Below, one piece after another: positions 22,822 to 34,700 of a stretch of DNA of 64,000 nt (position 1 is its first letter; each line of letters opens with the position of its first letter). The stretch spans positions 18,180,147-18,244,146 of the forward strand of contig CM063254.1 of NCBI GenBank assembly GCA_032158295.1, read 5' to 3'. This DNA comes from Pycnopodia helianthoides (lineage: Eukaryota; Echinodermata; Asteroidea; Forcipulatida; Asteriidae). Made by a program: the position numbers and the translations under genes. The notes beneath the pieces are model-generated. The model ran no database searches and was not told the DNA's origin. It worked only from the letters and a program-made list of their open reading frames with translations.

Positions 22822-22857
22822 ATGTACATGTACATGTACATGTACATGTACATGTAC
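22822..22857. repeat. (TACATG)n self-complementary microsatellite
   Basis: Tandem GTACAT hexamers; each hexamer pair is palindromic. Confidence 0.93.
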
Positions 22858-23399
22858 TCCTCAGCATGGAGTAGTTCAGGATAGTGCACTTCAGTAAGTA
22901 AATTTAGCCGTCAATTTATAGCACTCGGTTACGACCTAAACCCGGTGTTAGAAGATTGGGAGATTAATCCGCCCACGTTTGCCAATTCAAAGATTTTAAA
23001 AAAAGAAAAAAAAAGAAGAGGGAAAAAAAGGGCAACCGTGTTTATTTGTGTTGATCCCTGACAGACATTGTAATAAGGTCATCTGAGGCATAGTTGGGAT
23101 GTCATTATAAATAAACACAGCACCGTGCCCGATGGCCTGGGCATAATTTATGAGCCATTTCCAAGTTTAGTGCAGATGATGTCTTCATGTTTACAATTTA
23201 CTAGCCCTTAGGGCTGTTCTGTAAAGGGCCTTTGGTCGGGTCGTTATACCAGTGGTGACTAGATTGATGGTGAAATTATTCATGAGGTATTGTACAAGTT
23301 CTGCTATATAATTCAGGGATCATAACGTGAGGTTGCTACATGTACATTGGATATTCAACCACACCTTCACTACGTCATGGCTCAACTTCGACACTGGAC

Positions 23400-23585
23400 G
23401 GTGGCGGCAGGCCCAAGGCCAGTAATTTTAGCATCGGGCCAGTAAACTCATGTCCAGTGGTCTTGTTTTTTTGGTTATAATATTGATTTTCAGTCTGATA
23501 AGTATATTTCTGTTGATTATTGAAGATTACATACCCATATTACAAATTAACAAATGAGATAAATCTTGTCTTAGTGCTTTTTGGG
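23400..23585 (+). repeat. Interspersed repeat, family O (copy 2)
   Basis: Same ordered words as 19375-19570. Confidence 0.75.
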
Positions 23586-24513
23586 ATGGTCGGAAATGGA
23601 GAAAATTCTGCCAGTGGTGGTCAGGTAGTACCGAGTGCCAGGTGGCAGAACTCTGTACAAATAATATTCATAACACTATTTTTATTTTGCTCACAAAAGC
23701 TTTTTTTAGCAGAGCTATTCATTATATTGAGTTTACAATAAAAGTATTGAGCTGTCATATTTGCTTTTGGAGGTATGAGTTATTATTGCTTTTAGTAAAT
23801 CTTAAGGTCACTTTCGGAAGAAAAACTTCCTCCTGTTTGAATCTTTGATCCAGGGAGCCCAAGAATCTTGACCTCGGCCTGCTCTCTCTCTGGTCGTCTC
23901 AGTGAATTTTAGGATGTTGTGAAACTAAATTCAGCAGATTGAAAATGTCACTTTGACTCATGTAGACAGTCCCTTTGTGAGGTGATAAGTACATTGTGTA
24001 GAAGTACCTGAGACTTTGAGTTTATCAAGGGCATACTGTAGGCCTACATAGTAGTGCACTGAAGACTCCAGACAATTTTGCTCAAATTGTCCAGATCATA
24101 ACCTTGTTTCCTTATGGGATTATTGGATTGTGTTTTTTCTTTCCGTGCGTCTTTTTCAATTTACACGTACTGTACCCTACAAAGTTTAAAAATCCTTCTT
24201 TTAATTTCTATGTGATAGAAATTTATGTTTTTCTCTGTCTGTTCATGTAATTTCGACTTCCAATTTTTAAACTTAGGGGCCTACTATTATTATTGTTTTT
24301 TCTTCAGATATGTAGACCTGTATTTATTATGAATCCCAATTTACATATTAATGTTATCACAGAGTTCCAGTATAACTGATTAAATTCCCAAAAATCTTTA
24401 ACTAAAATCATAACTTTGGACAAAATTACTACATGGTACAGGTTAAAAGAAATCTCAAATTAAGGTGTTTTCAAATTTGTGCAAGTACATGTACAATGAG
24501 ATATATACATGTA

Positions 24514-24824
24514 CAGGCTTGGAATTACACGGAAGAAATGGCCTTTGTTGCCCTGGTCTTGGCCTTGTTGCCCTGGTCTTGGCCTTGTTGCCCTGGTCTT
24601 GGCCTTGTTGCCCTGGTCTTGGCCTTGTTGCCCTGGTCTTGGCCTTGTTGCCCTGGTCTTGGCCTTGTTGCCCTGGTCTTGGCCTTGTTGCCCTGGTCTT
24701 GGCCTTGTTGCCCCATAAGAAAGTTGCCATCTCAGACTTTTAAGATTTTCCAATGCCAAGTGCCTCGTTGCAAAACGAAAAACGGCCAAGCCCCTGGCCT
24801 CTCAGAGACAAAATTCTGGGCCTG
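24514..24824 (-). mobile_element. MITE family G (reverse copy) with expanded internal minisatellite
   Basis: On the minus strand it reads CAGGCCCAGAATTTTGTCTC, TTTTGCAACGAGGCACTT, GGAAAATCTTAAAAGTC, GGGGCAACAAGGCCAAGACC and ends AATTCCAAGCCTG, following family G. The normally single GGCCAAGACCAGGGCAAC segment is amplified about eight-fold. Confidence 0.88.
24541..24714 (+). repeat. Minisatellite, 20-bp unit, 8 full copies plus a partial
   Basis: GGCCTTGTTGCCCTGGTCTT repeated with no changes after the first unit. Because 20 is not divisible by three and there are no stops, open frames appear in several frames on both strands; these are not genes. Confidence 0.97.
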
Positions 24825-26698
24825 CATATTTAATGTATATGTCTGTAAAATACAGTTCCACAGCAAATATCAGGGGACGAAAACAGTCCACATGCTGTGG
24901 GTATAGATTTACAAATTGCAAAGCGGATCGTTCATTTCTTACACACTGCTGTTATGCATAACAAAAAAAACCCATTCATTTCCTGCCAATCCCGACCGAG
25001 TATTGAAACTAATCCATTGACGGTAAATTTATGATAGTGGGAAAAAATGTTGTACCCACCCAAAAAATGGAAGAATCCAACCTTGCGCTTCGCTGAACGA
25101 GGGCAGGGAGCTGACCTTTCCTGATGGCCGTGCCCGGGGTGGATTAACTCTGGATTATATTCTACACGAGCAGCGAGATTAACTGGGGGATTATATCTCA
25201 CATGAGCAGGCGAAACATAGAAATTATGCAGAGTATGAAATCGATGTTGGTTGTTGCTTTAGGTTGTTGAGTTTGTATGGGAAATAATTTTACGTACGAT
25301 GAAATGTTTGTGCAATGTTAAGAATAACCGACAAAAGAGTTCAGCTCGGGTCACTGCTACCCTCAAACAGTTCTTGAAACGTTTTTTTTGTTTATAATCA
25401 AAATTTCCATCGTGTACATTCTGTTTTTTTGAAACTTGCATCTTTGACTCATGACATGTTGTGGAGTATGGATTTGTACTGTGCTGCTACTGTATATTGT
25501 CACATAGGAAATACATTTTACAGTATGTAAGAGGAATGCCCTTATAAATGCAGGAAATAAAATGCTACTCAAAAATATGTATTGTGCAAAACAAATACAT
25601 GCACTTTGTTATAAACATCACACAATTATGATGGTGAGTTTAGGCACTAGAAATTGTAGACCCTTTATGTTGGGCTAAAAGTAATTCTGTTCCTGCATGC
25701 TTGCTGAGATATGATTTTTAATTGTGTGTGGAATGCCCCACGGCAAGGAATTTCAAATGAGCTCTCATATCGGCATGATATCAGTATGCGGAGGTAGCCA
25801 CCAGCCAAACTGCGTTGGAATGGCAACCCATCTTTAGCATAATGTAATATTCATTGGCGTTAGACTCCATCAGAAAAAGGGAGGCTTTGAATCTCATTAC
25901 GGTCTTAGTGCCCGTCTTCATGGATGGGTTGTTGTGCACAGTGTGAAACGGCACACTGACTAATGTTGTTCCGGTGGGACGAGATCTGCACACTTGAGTG
26001 CATGTGATGAACACTGAATCATCAATGGTATAGATTGCTCAGCCAGCCTCAATTTAGAAATAGTAATTTATTTCAAACGAACTGAATGAAATCCGATATT
26101 GTTTTTGTAATGATTTTTTTTCCTCCAGTGACCAAAAAGCAACGATTCTTTTTATACCAAAATGTGGTCAGACCTTTAAACAGGTTTTCTTTGTATTTTT
26201 AAAAGTTGTTTTTCATTCAATGCAATTAATTCCCCCCCCCCCAAAAAAAAGGTTACAGTAACATTTTGCGCAAAAACGTGTGGTCATTTTTTGCTGTGAA
26301 CAACTTTAAGACCTGTGTCCTTTCCAATGAACAATTTCCCTTGTTTAGCATTGCAAAATGCTACACAAAATGTATCAGTTTGCTACTCAAAAAATTACAA
26401 ATTGTTACTCAGTGCTAGCATTGTTACTCAGTGCTAGCATTCAGTGTGCACAAAAAAGTTCAGTCTAAATATTTTGTTTTGCAAAATTGCTGGACGTAAT
26501 TGTCCCCTTATTTCTGAAAGGCATAAGAATCTATGGTGGTGGTGGGGGGAGGGACATGAGAAAGCGTCCTTCCTGGTGCATACCTGTAACTGAAAAAGTC
26601 AAGAACCTTTTTCCTGAGTTGACCTTGAAGATACCCTTGGCTTTCTTTCAAGACGACACTGATCCAACTCCTCATCAAAACACCTTCTGGGCCCCTCT

Positions 26699-26721
26699 CT
26701 CCTCTCTCTCTCTCTCTCTCT
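26699..26721. repeat. (CT)n microsatellite
   Basis: TCTCTC run. Confidence 0.9.
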
Positions 26722-27612
26722 ATCTTCTTTTCGCTTGCCCTCACATTTCATGTTCACTGACAGGACAGTGGAAGAATCCAACCCCTACCCTGGCTGCATC
26801 AGTACTTGTATGTCCCTCACCACATTTTATGTAACAAGAGGCCCCACCAGCTTTTGTGTCAACACCAGATGCTCATGGGACTGAACTCCCTCACCTTTGT
26901 GGAGGGCGCCGGAGGTCGCCGCCGGAATTCTGGTGAGAGGAGCTGGGAACGGGTCAGAGGTCAGCGGGTCAGGTCACCTGGGGTCGCTGTAGTCTCACTG
27001 CATGGTTTTCTCATCAGCCTCTATTCACTGGAGCTCATTGGAGCGGGTTGAGTTTCAAATGATTAGATAGATCCGTTTTCATTTTACAGGATGAATCCGG
27101 TGTTTCTGAAATGAAGACTGACTTGAATAAATATGTGGCTAAAGAGAATGTTCAAACACCTTGCATTGCTGTAACTTCGGTGATATTTTTTTATATTTAT
27201 ATATATTTTTTTTTTGGGGGGGGGATATTTTTTGAGTGGGCGTTGGCTTTCCAGTTGCCTGGTGTTGCCGGTGGGTCCCTGGTGGCTGGAGTTAACCAGT
27301 GTGAAGGCAGAAGTCAACAGGGCAAACTCTTTGAGAGCTATTTATGGAGATCGTTTGTCATAAAAATGAAAGGAGTCTATTGTGTACAGGCTGGGCCTCT
27401 CTGGTGGGTGAGCTGGCTGGGTAGTGGGACCTGGAACTGGAGGTGGGAATGCATGTGGGCTGGCTGGGTAGTAGGAACTGGAACTAGAGGCATTTTCAAC
27501 TAGTGAATGGCTAACCCTGACTGACTCAATAAATTGGTCATAATCATTGGATGTTAATTTGAAACAGTCTGCGAATAGTATGCGAGCAGTGGCTCTGGAT
27601 GATTTTGTGAAG

Positions 27613-27765
27613 GTGGGGGAGGGGCTGGAGGTGAAGGCATCGGGGATGAGTTGTGACTTGTAAGGGGGGAGGGGTTGGATGTGGAGACATTAGGGATGAG
27701 TTGTGAATCGTAAGGGGGAGGGGAAGGAGGTGGAGGCATTGGGGATGAGTTGCGACCTTGAGGAG
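27613..27765 (+). repeat. Minisatellite, ~50-bp unit, three copies
   Basis: GGGGATGAGTTG (variant AGGGATGAGTTG) recurs at about 27642, 27692 and 27740 with GGAGGGG-rich spacers; three degenerate units. It immediately precedes a family G element. Confidence 0.85.
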
Positions 27766-27789
27766 TGGTACAGGTGATCTTCAGAGTTC

Positions 27790-27953
27790 CAGGCCTGGTA
27801 CTTGTATTTGCTGCTGTGAGCATGTAAGGCAGGGTAGGTTTTTCTTTAGGAAAAGTCACCTCAATGAGGGAGTTTTAAATATCTACTAGAACATTCAAGG
27901 GGCACAAGGCGATGACCAGAGGCCTCCACTGCCTCCTTGAAACATCAGGCCTG
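27790..27953 (+). mobile_element. MITE family G (diverged copy) with 6-bp target duplication
   Basis: Starts CAGGCCTGGTACTTG and ends ATCAGGCCTG. GAGTTC flanks it on both sides (27784-27789, 27954-27959). The interior is shortened relative to copy 1 but keeps AAGGGGCACAAGGC and GGCCTCC. Confidence 0.88.
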
Positions 27954-28278
27954 GAGTTCAGTTCCATGTGGGTCTCTTCTGATTTAGAGGCCTCTACGTT
28001 AGAATGTATTTAAACTACTTTGTAATGTAGTACATGTACAAGTAAGGTCAACCTACATTTAGTACATGGGTTATGTACTGTATGCAGCTTAATTCTGAAA
28101 TGTATGTGTACGGGGTGTATAAAAGCAGCTAGTCACAATCCCTTTGTGAACCAACAACCTCGGGAGTCTTATATGAAGAGATTAGCGGGGGCAGTTCACA
28201 ATTAACATCGCACTGACCTTGATCATTGTCCTCGTCAAAAGGCAGCACATAGTTTTCTTTGATAGAGGGTACATGTAC

Positions 28279-28390
28279 CTGGGCCCCATTGTGATGGCAG
28301 TGCTTACCTTCGAGTTCCGCATAAAAGCCAGGATTCTGCGGGCTGTAAAGCGCAGAGTTCCACGGCAAGCAGCGCCATAAAATTGGGCCC
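28279..28390 (+). mobile_element. Short MITE with family H-like ends
   Basis: GGGCCCCATTGTGATGGCAG on the left and, reversed, GGGCCCAATTTTATGGCGCT on the right; about 112 bp. Confidence 0.65.
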
Positions 28391-29192
28391 TGATCACGTT
28401 TCTTTTTATCGGAACGTCAACGCAAGAGCTAATCTTTGACGCAACTCCATGTTTCGGTGTTCAAACAGTATGTTTATTGTAATGTTCCGAGGCGACAGTG
28501 TGTTTCTATCGTTACAGTTCTTGTGCTGATCATACAATGAGTTGGATACTGCCCACCTAGCCTATAGATCCGCTATGACTGCTGAATTCTGTAGCCCGGG
28601 GCTGCGTCCGATTACAATGCAAGTAACTGCAAAGGGCTGCACGTAATTTATAAACGTATGTGTCTGCGGTCGAACACAAAGCTGACTCGTAAAAAGACAG
28701 CTTATGACAACAATCTTTTTTTTTTTCAATGGTTCTGCGGGGAGACGCAGAACAGATGTGTAGGTGGGATTTGTTCACCGGTGATAAACTATTTCAATTG
28801 TAGATTACATGTAGATAACCCTTGCAAATTATATCATCAACTACCGCTGCGCAATTATTGAAGGCAGCGTGGCCGTGTTGATGCATTGCCCGTGCTCGTA
28901 GACTGTGCAAGTCTCACGCCTGTTTGAGCTTCCAGGACCAAGTTGGTCCCGACCATATTGAGTTTTATGTGTGTGCAATTCTGTCTCTCCAAATGCTGTA
29001 GTTAGGAATCAAGTTTATGGCCATACAAATTTATTGATTTATGGTTGGGAAACTAAAAGTTTAGAGATGAAATATATGAAAGTAAAACAAATTTAACAAT
29101 TCAATGAAGAAAACCAGAGATATAAAGACTTGACCTCCGTTTCCAGTTACTTGTAAACAATTAAGAATTTTGCCCAAGTGACGCTCATGTTA

Positions 29193-29320
29193 TTAAAGGA
29201 ACATTACAGAATTGGTAAGAAAAAAACTTGTAAAATATACTTTTGATCACAGATTTACATAAAACTTACACGGTCTATTATGATGATGAATTGATAGTAG
29301 AAAACATCCCATGAAATGAG
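29193..29320 (-). mobile_element. TTAA MITE family B, half copy
   Basis: TTAA, then AGGAACATTACAGAATTGG and the rest of one half, up to AAAACATCCCATGAAAT; the other half is missing. Confidence 0.8.
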
Positions 29321-31084
29321 CATCCTCGTCCTAAGCATTTCCTTTCAATTTTTAACACATTTGTATTATATATACACACACAAAATAAAATAAAATTAGT
29401 TAATAACAAATTGCTAAGGGTATTTTTATTTTCAATAATTTTGTATAAATGGAATTTAAAAAGTAGGATTTCATAAAAATGATACTGTCTTCGTTCGACT
29501 TGTTTTCACGTTTTCGATACGCCAGAGACTTACACTGTCCATTGCCACATTACATACATGTATGTACATGTAGCATAGGCAAAGCATCCCATTACATTAA
29601 TAAGTACCATAACAATATTTCTTTACAAAACAAAAATGGCGATCATCATTCTGAATATTTGTAAGCATGAATGTAAGGTACTTTCCAATTTAAGTGCATT
29701 TCACCGGAGCTGTCCATAAAACCTCACCGCCACACTCGAGAAAAAAAAAGACGCCAGCTACGTGACATGTTCTTCTCCATTTTGTGCTATAAATAGACAT
29801 TACATAATGAAACGCATGGTGACTAATAATAGGCATGAACATTGCACAATGTTTAACGATGCCGCAAGACTCATTGCCACAGTCATGACTTTACTGTGAC
29901 TCAGCTGAGCCATGTCCTAGCTGCTGTTGGATCGGCCGGCACGATGATGAATCAAGCCGAGGAATTATTTTTCTCTTTTTCCTTCTAGGCATTCAAGAAT
30001 AACTCGTACAGATTTTTATTGAAATTACATTCACTGTTTGAACCATTGGGTTAATGTATCAAGAGAATTGTACACTGTACCGTGAACATCTACAATACCC
30101 TAATGTATTCAGTTTCAGCTTTGGCCTCTATGTTTGTGAGAGTAGTTAACTTGGTGAAGGCTTTATTTTCTACAATACACAAAGATGTACAATCTACCAT
30201 GTATTTGTGTGTTTACAGTTTTTGTAGGTTTTGTAAATTGGTGAAATGCCCAGATGCAGGGCTTATTAAAATTGTGCAGGCCCAGGGCAGTGATTTCAGC
30301 ATGGGCCAGTAAACTTGCCAACAGACCAGTCCGGCTGTCTTGCAGTTTTCAATTGAATGATAAAACCTCACTGTGGTGTACAATGTATCTTTAATAAAAA
30401 ATAATAATGATGTTCAAACGTTGAGTTGATAAATAACTGTCAATTCTGTTTGAGTATCAAAGTTTACTCACCCGTGAGATCAAACTCTTTTGTTAGTGCT
30501 TGTTAAAAGAAAAAATAGTTTATAATGTTAAACTGTGTTGAAAGGTGTCGGTTTTTTTTCATTTTGATTCTGGTAGAGTTGTACATGGTTGTACATTTTG
30601 TAAGAATTTTATGGTCCAGTAGAAACATTTCGAGGTACATTACATGTACAATTAGTCTTGTGGGTATTTTCCTCAAGTTTCGGTCCCCGCCATGGATCAT
30701 TAAACAATGTGACGATGCACTATAGTCACACTGTGTTTAGAGTGGTTCGTCACAAATTAGGGAGAACATTATAGCCGTGTTGTTTGGATGTAAGAAATGT
30801 CACACTCTCCAGAAAGAGTTCCAGACAGCGATATTTTTACTTTGTCCACTGCATTCTGCCGTGTTAAACATGGGATTAGGGATGAGGATTATCTCTTGTT
30901 ATCCGGCCACAGGCTGTGGATTTTCGTGCATGATACTGTGGCTGGATTAGGGTTGATCTCCACCCTTGGGACCACCACTAGATTTAACTGGAAACTCGGA
31001 GTACTTTCTTGCCCAGAGCTTCAAGCCCACCACAGTGAACAGCAACCACTGAAAAGTTTATTTTTATTCATTTATTAATTTTGG

Positions 31085-31335
31085 TTGTGAAGCCCTGGAT
31101 TCCAAAAAACCAAACTTAATCACTATACTAGTCAAGCACCCTCATGGAGAGAAGACAAGGAAGGAAGTTTCAGTTTAGATGTCTGAGGAAAACCCCAGAA
31201 TTTTTTTTCCATGGAAAACCCACGCAATCAGGGACTGAAAACCCAATCCACATAGTGCTCCCCCAACAGGGTTCGAACCAGGGTCATAGAAGTGGAAGGT
31301 GGGGAAAGATACCACCACTCCAACCTGACTGCCAA
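31085..31335 (-). mobile_element. tRNA-derived SINE on the minus strand
   Basis: Read on the minus strand, a box-B match (GGTTCGAACCC) lies at about 31269-31280, followed by TGGATTGGGTTTTCAGTCCC, TTTTCCATGG and CCTTGTCTTCTCTCC, the usual kind of SINE body. The open frame on the plus strand here is incidental. Confidence 0.65.
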
Positions 31336-32569
31336 TGTTTGGACTCTTGGCGCAAGTGTGTAGAACTACAATTCACACAAAATGTAGTCATAAAACACAC
31401 ATGTACGTATTTGAAAGTTGGTGGGGCAGTTTAACATGGATCTTAAGTTGGAATTTGTCGAGTAAGCAAGCAGGCAGGCGCACTGAGAACAGGGGTATTT
31501 CACCCCCAAAATCACTCAATTGTTTTATTTCTGATGATTTCAATCCAACCCTCCCCTCTACCTACCTGCAGCTGATTGTTTTCGAATAAACATGATATCT
31601 TTATTTCTCTTTTCTTTTCAATTTTGCGCTCTTTAATAATTAGGACATGTTCAAGGTTTGTTTCATTTGGTTTTTATTTGATGTCAACTTGGCATGCAGT
31701 TTCGCATGTGAAATGACAATTTTTTTTTTACCAAGATGTCTCTGAGTAAGTAGTGGTTTTTAGTTCTCGATTAATTGATCGTGTCTGAAAGCACTGGTGT
31801 TGTTTTTTCAAATTGTTCATTGAATATTCGTCAACCACAAGCACTTTTCGGCCGGCATAACTTGTAGCTCTTTCATTTGTTTTGATATTTATTTTTATTT
31901 ATTGATGTAGCCAACGCATGCATCATCGCAAACCCCCGGCTGTGTATATATTTATAATTTACTTTTTCATGTTTAGACTTGTTCCAAGTCCATCTCGCTT
32001 CCCCTTCCCCATTGTTCATCAACAACCTGCCTGCATCAAGCTTGCGTGTTGACTATTTTATTCTAGAAGTCTAGCTTGTTTATATATGCATTCTTGAGTC
32101 TGGTTTGCAGTTTGTCATGATGTCGTTTTTGATTGGTGTCCTTCAACAACGCTCCTTGGGTATGATGTCCATGCACAACCTCCGATGAATATCTCTGTTG
32201 TGAATATTTGATGTACCCTACCTGTAGTGGTCATGTAGTTTTGACAATGATTGTTTAATTTGTATTTGAAGGGAAGTTGTCATTCACAAGGCCCTGAAAC
32301 AGGCCACCCCAGGTGATGGCTAAAGACAGGCAGGCTGGGTGATATTGCATTGAAAATGGACAGGTTATAAGAGATATTTATTTTTATATTGCTTTGAATG
32401 AGACGGTTATAAGAGGGTGAAAGAACAGGAAGAACAGTAAATCAAAAAAGTAGAAAAAAGTAAATTAAAAAGTAGAAAGATACATTGATATTGCGTTGAA
32501 AATGAGACGGTTAAAAGGTTGAATGGCTTCTGAAGTTCTGACTGCACCCGAACAAAGATACAACAATAG

Positions 32570-32700
32570 GGAGACCGCGAAACAAGGGCGAGATGGCTCA
32601 GTCGGTAGAACTCTGGTACGTTAATCTGGAGTTTGCAGGTTCAAATCCCTCTCTAGTGAATTTGTCGTTGTTCACCACAAAATTAAGGTTATATGAGGCA
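32570..32700 (+). mobile_element. tRNA-derived SINE
   Basis: A-box TGGCTCAGTCGG at 32594-32605 and B-box GGTTCAAATCC at 32639-32649, preceded by GGGAGACCGCGAAACAAGGG. Acceptor stems do not pair, so this is not a tRNA gene. A 5' fragment recurs at 34651 and a 3' fragment at 61770. Confidence 0.78.
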
Positions 32701-32939
32701 GGGAAGCTGGATACAGGTAGTGAATTCCAAAGTAAGGTAGTACACGGGAAGAAGCTTGATTGAGTACCACTGAGTATTATTAGCTTTGGGGGACCAGCTA
32801 CAGTATAAGGATGTGTCTAATGAAGAACTTGTACATGAATTGATCAGAAGTTGGTAGTAGTTTCTGACTAGTGTGAAAGGCTCCTCCAAAAACCCACCGC
32901 TGTGTCATTAGCAGCACTGAGTGCATTTCGCCAACTGGT

Positions 32940-33245
32940 TTCATGCTTTTACCTCTAGACAATCAGAAGTGAAGGTATTACTTTTTTTTTTTTTTTTTTT
33001 TCCCCTGATTACAGGATTTTCTCATCATCTCCTTTGCCTTTATATTTTTTGTGAGAGAAGTAAAGCAGCCACCAGGAGGAAGACGCTGTCCATAATTATG
33101 TATTTCTGGTGATTGCTCAGAATCTTATTTGTAACATCTACATACTATAGGAGGTTCGAGGTCTAGATAAGGACCCCCAGGGCCTGTAAAGCCATTTTGT
33201 CAGGAATTTTGCACATTCTCGTCAAATCTCATTCCTGATAGTAGT
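32940..33245 (+). repeat. Interspersed repeat, family J (copy 1)
   Basis: AAGTAAAGCAGCCACCA, GAGGTTCGAGGTCTAGATAAGG and GCCATTTTGTCAGGAATTTT recur in order at 36895, 46905 and 48400. It includes a long T-run (32982-33001). Confidence 0.65.
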
Positions 33246-33617
33246 GAAGATATGGCGTTGCTGGTTTTGGGTTACAATCCGTACAAGTTTAACTTGTTCT
33301 TTGGGCGACTGTGACACATGGCCACCTGCTGGCTACATTCTGTTTTTAGTTTCGGTCAGCTTTTCTTTTCTCCCAGTCATGTGATTTACAGAGTAGGGTT
33401 AATGGAGCTTATACCCTGTGATAAAAGTTCCCATACCCCTCCCCCCCCCCTCTTCCTCCTATTGATCACACCTCAAGGAACAATAGAGACAGCCATATCG
33501 CTACCCTGAAATACTCTAGAAAACATGACCCTGGACCCTAGAAATAAGGCACTCTGTGGGTTACCGGTGAAAAGGAAATCATGGGCACAGTTTGACTTTT
33601 AAAGGGGACCAATGAAC

Positions 33618-33816
33618 GGGACCCGTTTTACTGAGCTGTTTAAGCACTAAGCACATTAAGCTAAGCACAAAAAATCATGCTTACAGTTATGGTTACCAGC
33701 CAAAATGCCATGGCACATGAACCGTTTGTGACTGGTATCCTGCTCATGTCATGCTAAGCGGGAAATTGTTCAGCAATTTTTTTTTCCTGCTCATGCAGCT
33801 CTATGAAATTTGGCCC
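33618..33816 (+). mobile_element. MITE family H
   Basis: Left GGGACCCGTTTTACTGAGCT and right (reversed) GGGCCAAATTTCATAGAGCT are inverted ends; interior CCAGCCAAAATGCCATGGCA and GTGACTGGTATCCTG. Confidence 0.8.
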
Positions 33817-34287
33817 AAGATTCATCAATACAGTAGAGGAATTGTTCAAGAGGCACGTGGACAGTTTGGTTCCAAGCTTACAAGTTTTATCTTCTATTGC
33901 CAATGTCTTGGTCTTGACACCCCTTTAAAGATGTTTCCCCAAGACATATTACATTTTTTTCCAGTAGGACGTGGCCTTCCCCTATATAGAAGATTTTGTC
34001 GAGGTCTGCAGTTTTTTTATTTGTAGAATCAATTTGTCTTCTCCGTCCAACTACATCTATGGAGGGAATTTTTATTTCCTGTCTTTTAATTTTGACCCTG
34101 TGGCTGGACTCATAATAATTGTGGTCACCTTATGTTCAGCTGTGGGGCTGAAGCAGTGATTAAGCAGTGGAGTGGAAGGAATCCAATGTCTGCTTGACCG
34201 TGGCTTGGAGGTCGAGGAGGCGCCCGGAAGGGAAATGCGGCTTCTAAGGACGCTCCTGCCACTAAATTTATCCAAATCTTACAATCG

Positions 34288-34530
34288 GGGCCCAGATTCC
34301 TGGCTCTGCTTACGCCAATTCTGCGCTTACGGTGACCATTCTCCGCTTACTGTTCAAGCCTCAAATTTTTGCGCTAGCTGTGTAAGCGTTAGAATGCCTA
34401 GTAACGTGGAGTCGCACGCGCACAAGCGAAATTCCCGCTAACCCGTGAAATACGCTTGACGTAAGCGCGGAATTCCTGCTTCTGCAAGCGCCGATTCTTG
34501 CTTACGTAAGCATGAGCCAGAAATTGGGCC
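34288..34530. mobile_element. MITE related to family H (GGGCCC ends, CpG-rich)
   Basis: Inverted ends GGGCCCAGATTCCTGGCTCT and GGGCCCAATTTCTGGCTCAT (reverse). The interior contains many GCTTACG/CGTAAGC words, pairing in multiple ways. Confidence 0.8.
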
Positions 34531-34650
34531 TGCCCTGATGGGAAGGGAGGTTGGTAAACCAACTACCCATGCATAACTTATTGACTAATGTTGTTCATTT
34601 TCATTTTATACCTCCAAAAAATATATTTAAAAAATAAGTGAATAAAAATA

Positions 34651-34700
34651 GGGAGACCGCCAACATAGGGCTAGATAGCTCAGTTGCACATCATGAAATC
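34651..34700 (+). mobile_element. SINE 5' fragment
   Basis: GGGAGACCGCCAACATAGGG then TAGCTCAGTTG, matching the SINE head at 32570. Confidence 0.65.

Noticed and set aside
24433..24906. Overlapping open frames encoding Leu/Pro/Trp-rich or Gln/Gly/Arg-rich repeats on both strands
   Set aside because: They are the reading of a stop-free 20-bp minisatellite in all frames, inside a MITE. Not a repeat protein.
31144..31434. 96-codon frame at 31.1 kb
   Set aside because: It lies antisense to a tRNA-derived SINE; its sequence is that of the SINE body.
32590..32655. Possible tRNA gene
   Set aside because: Good A and B boxes but no pairing acceptor stem; fragments of the same unit occur elsewhere in the window.
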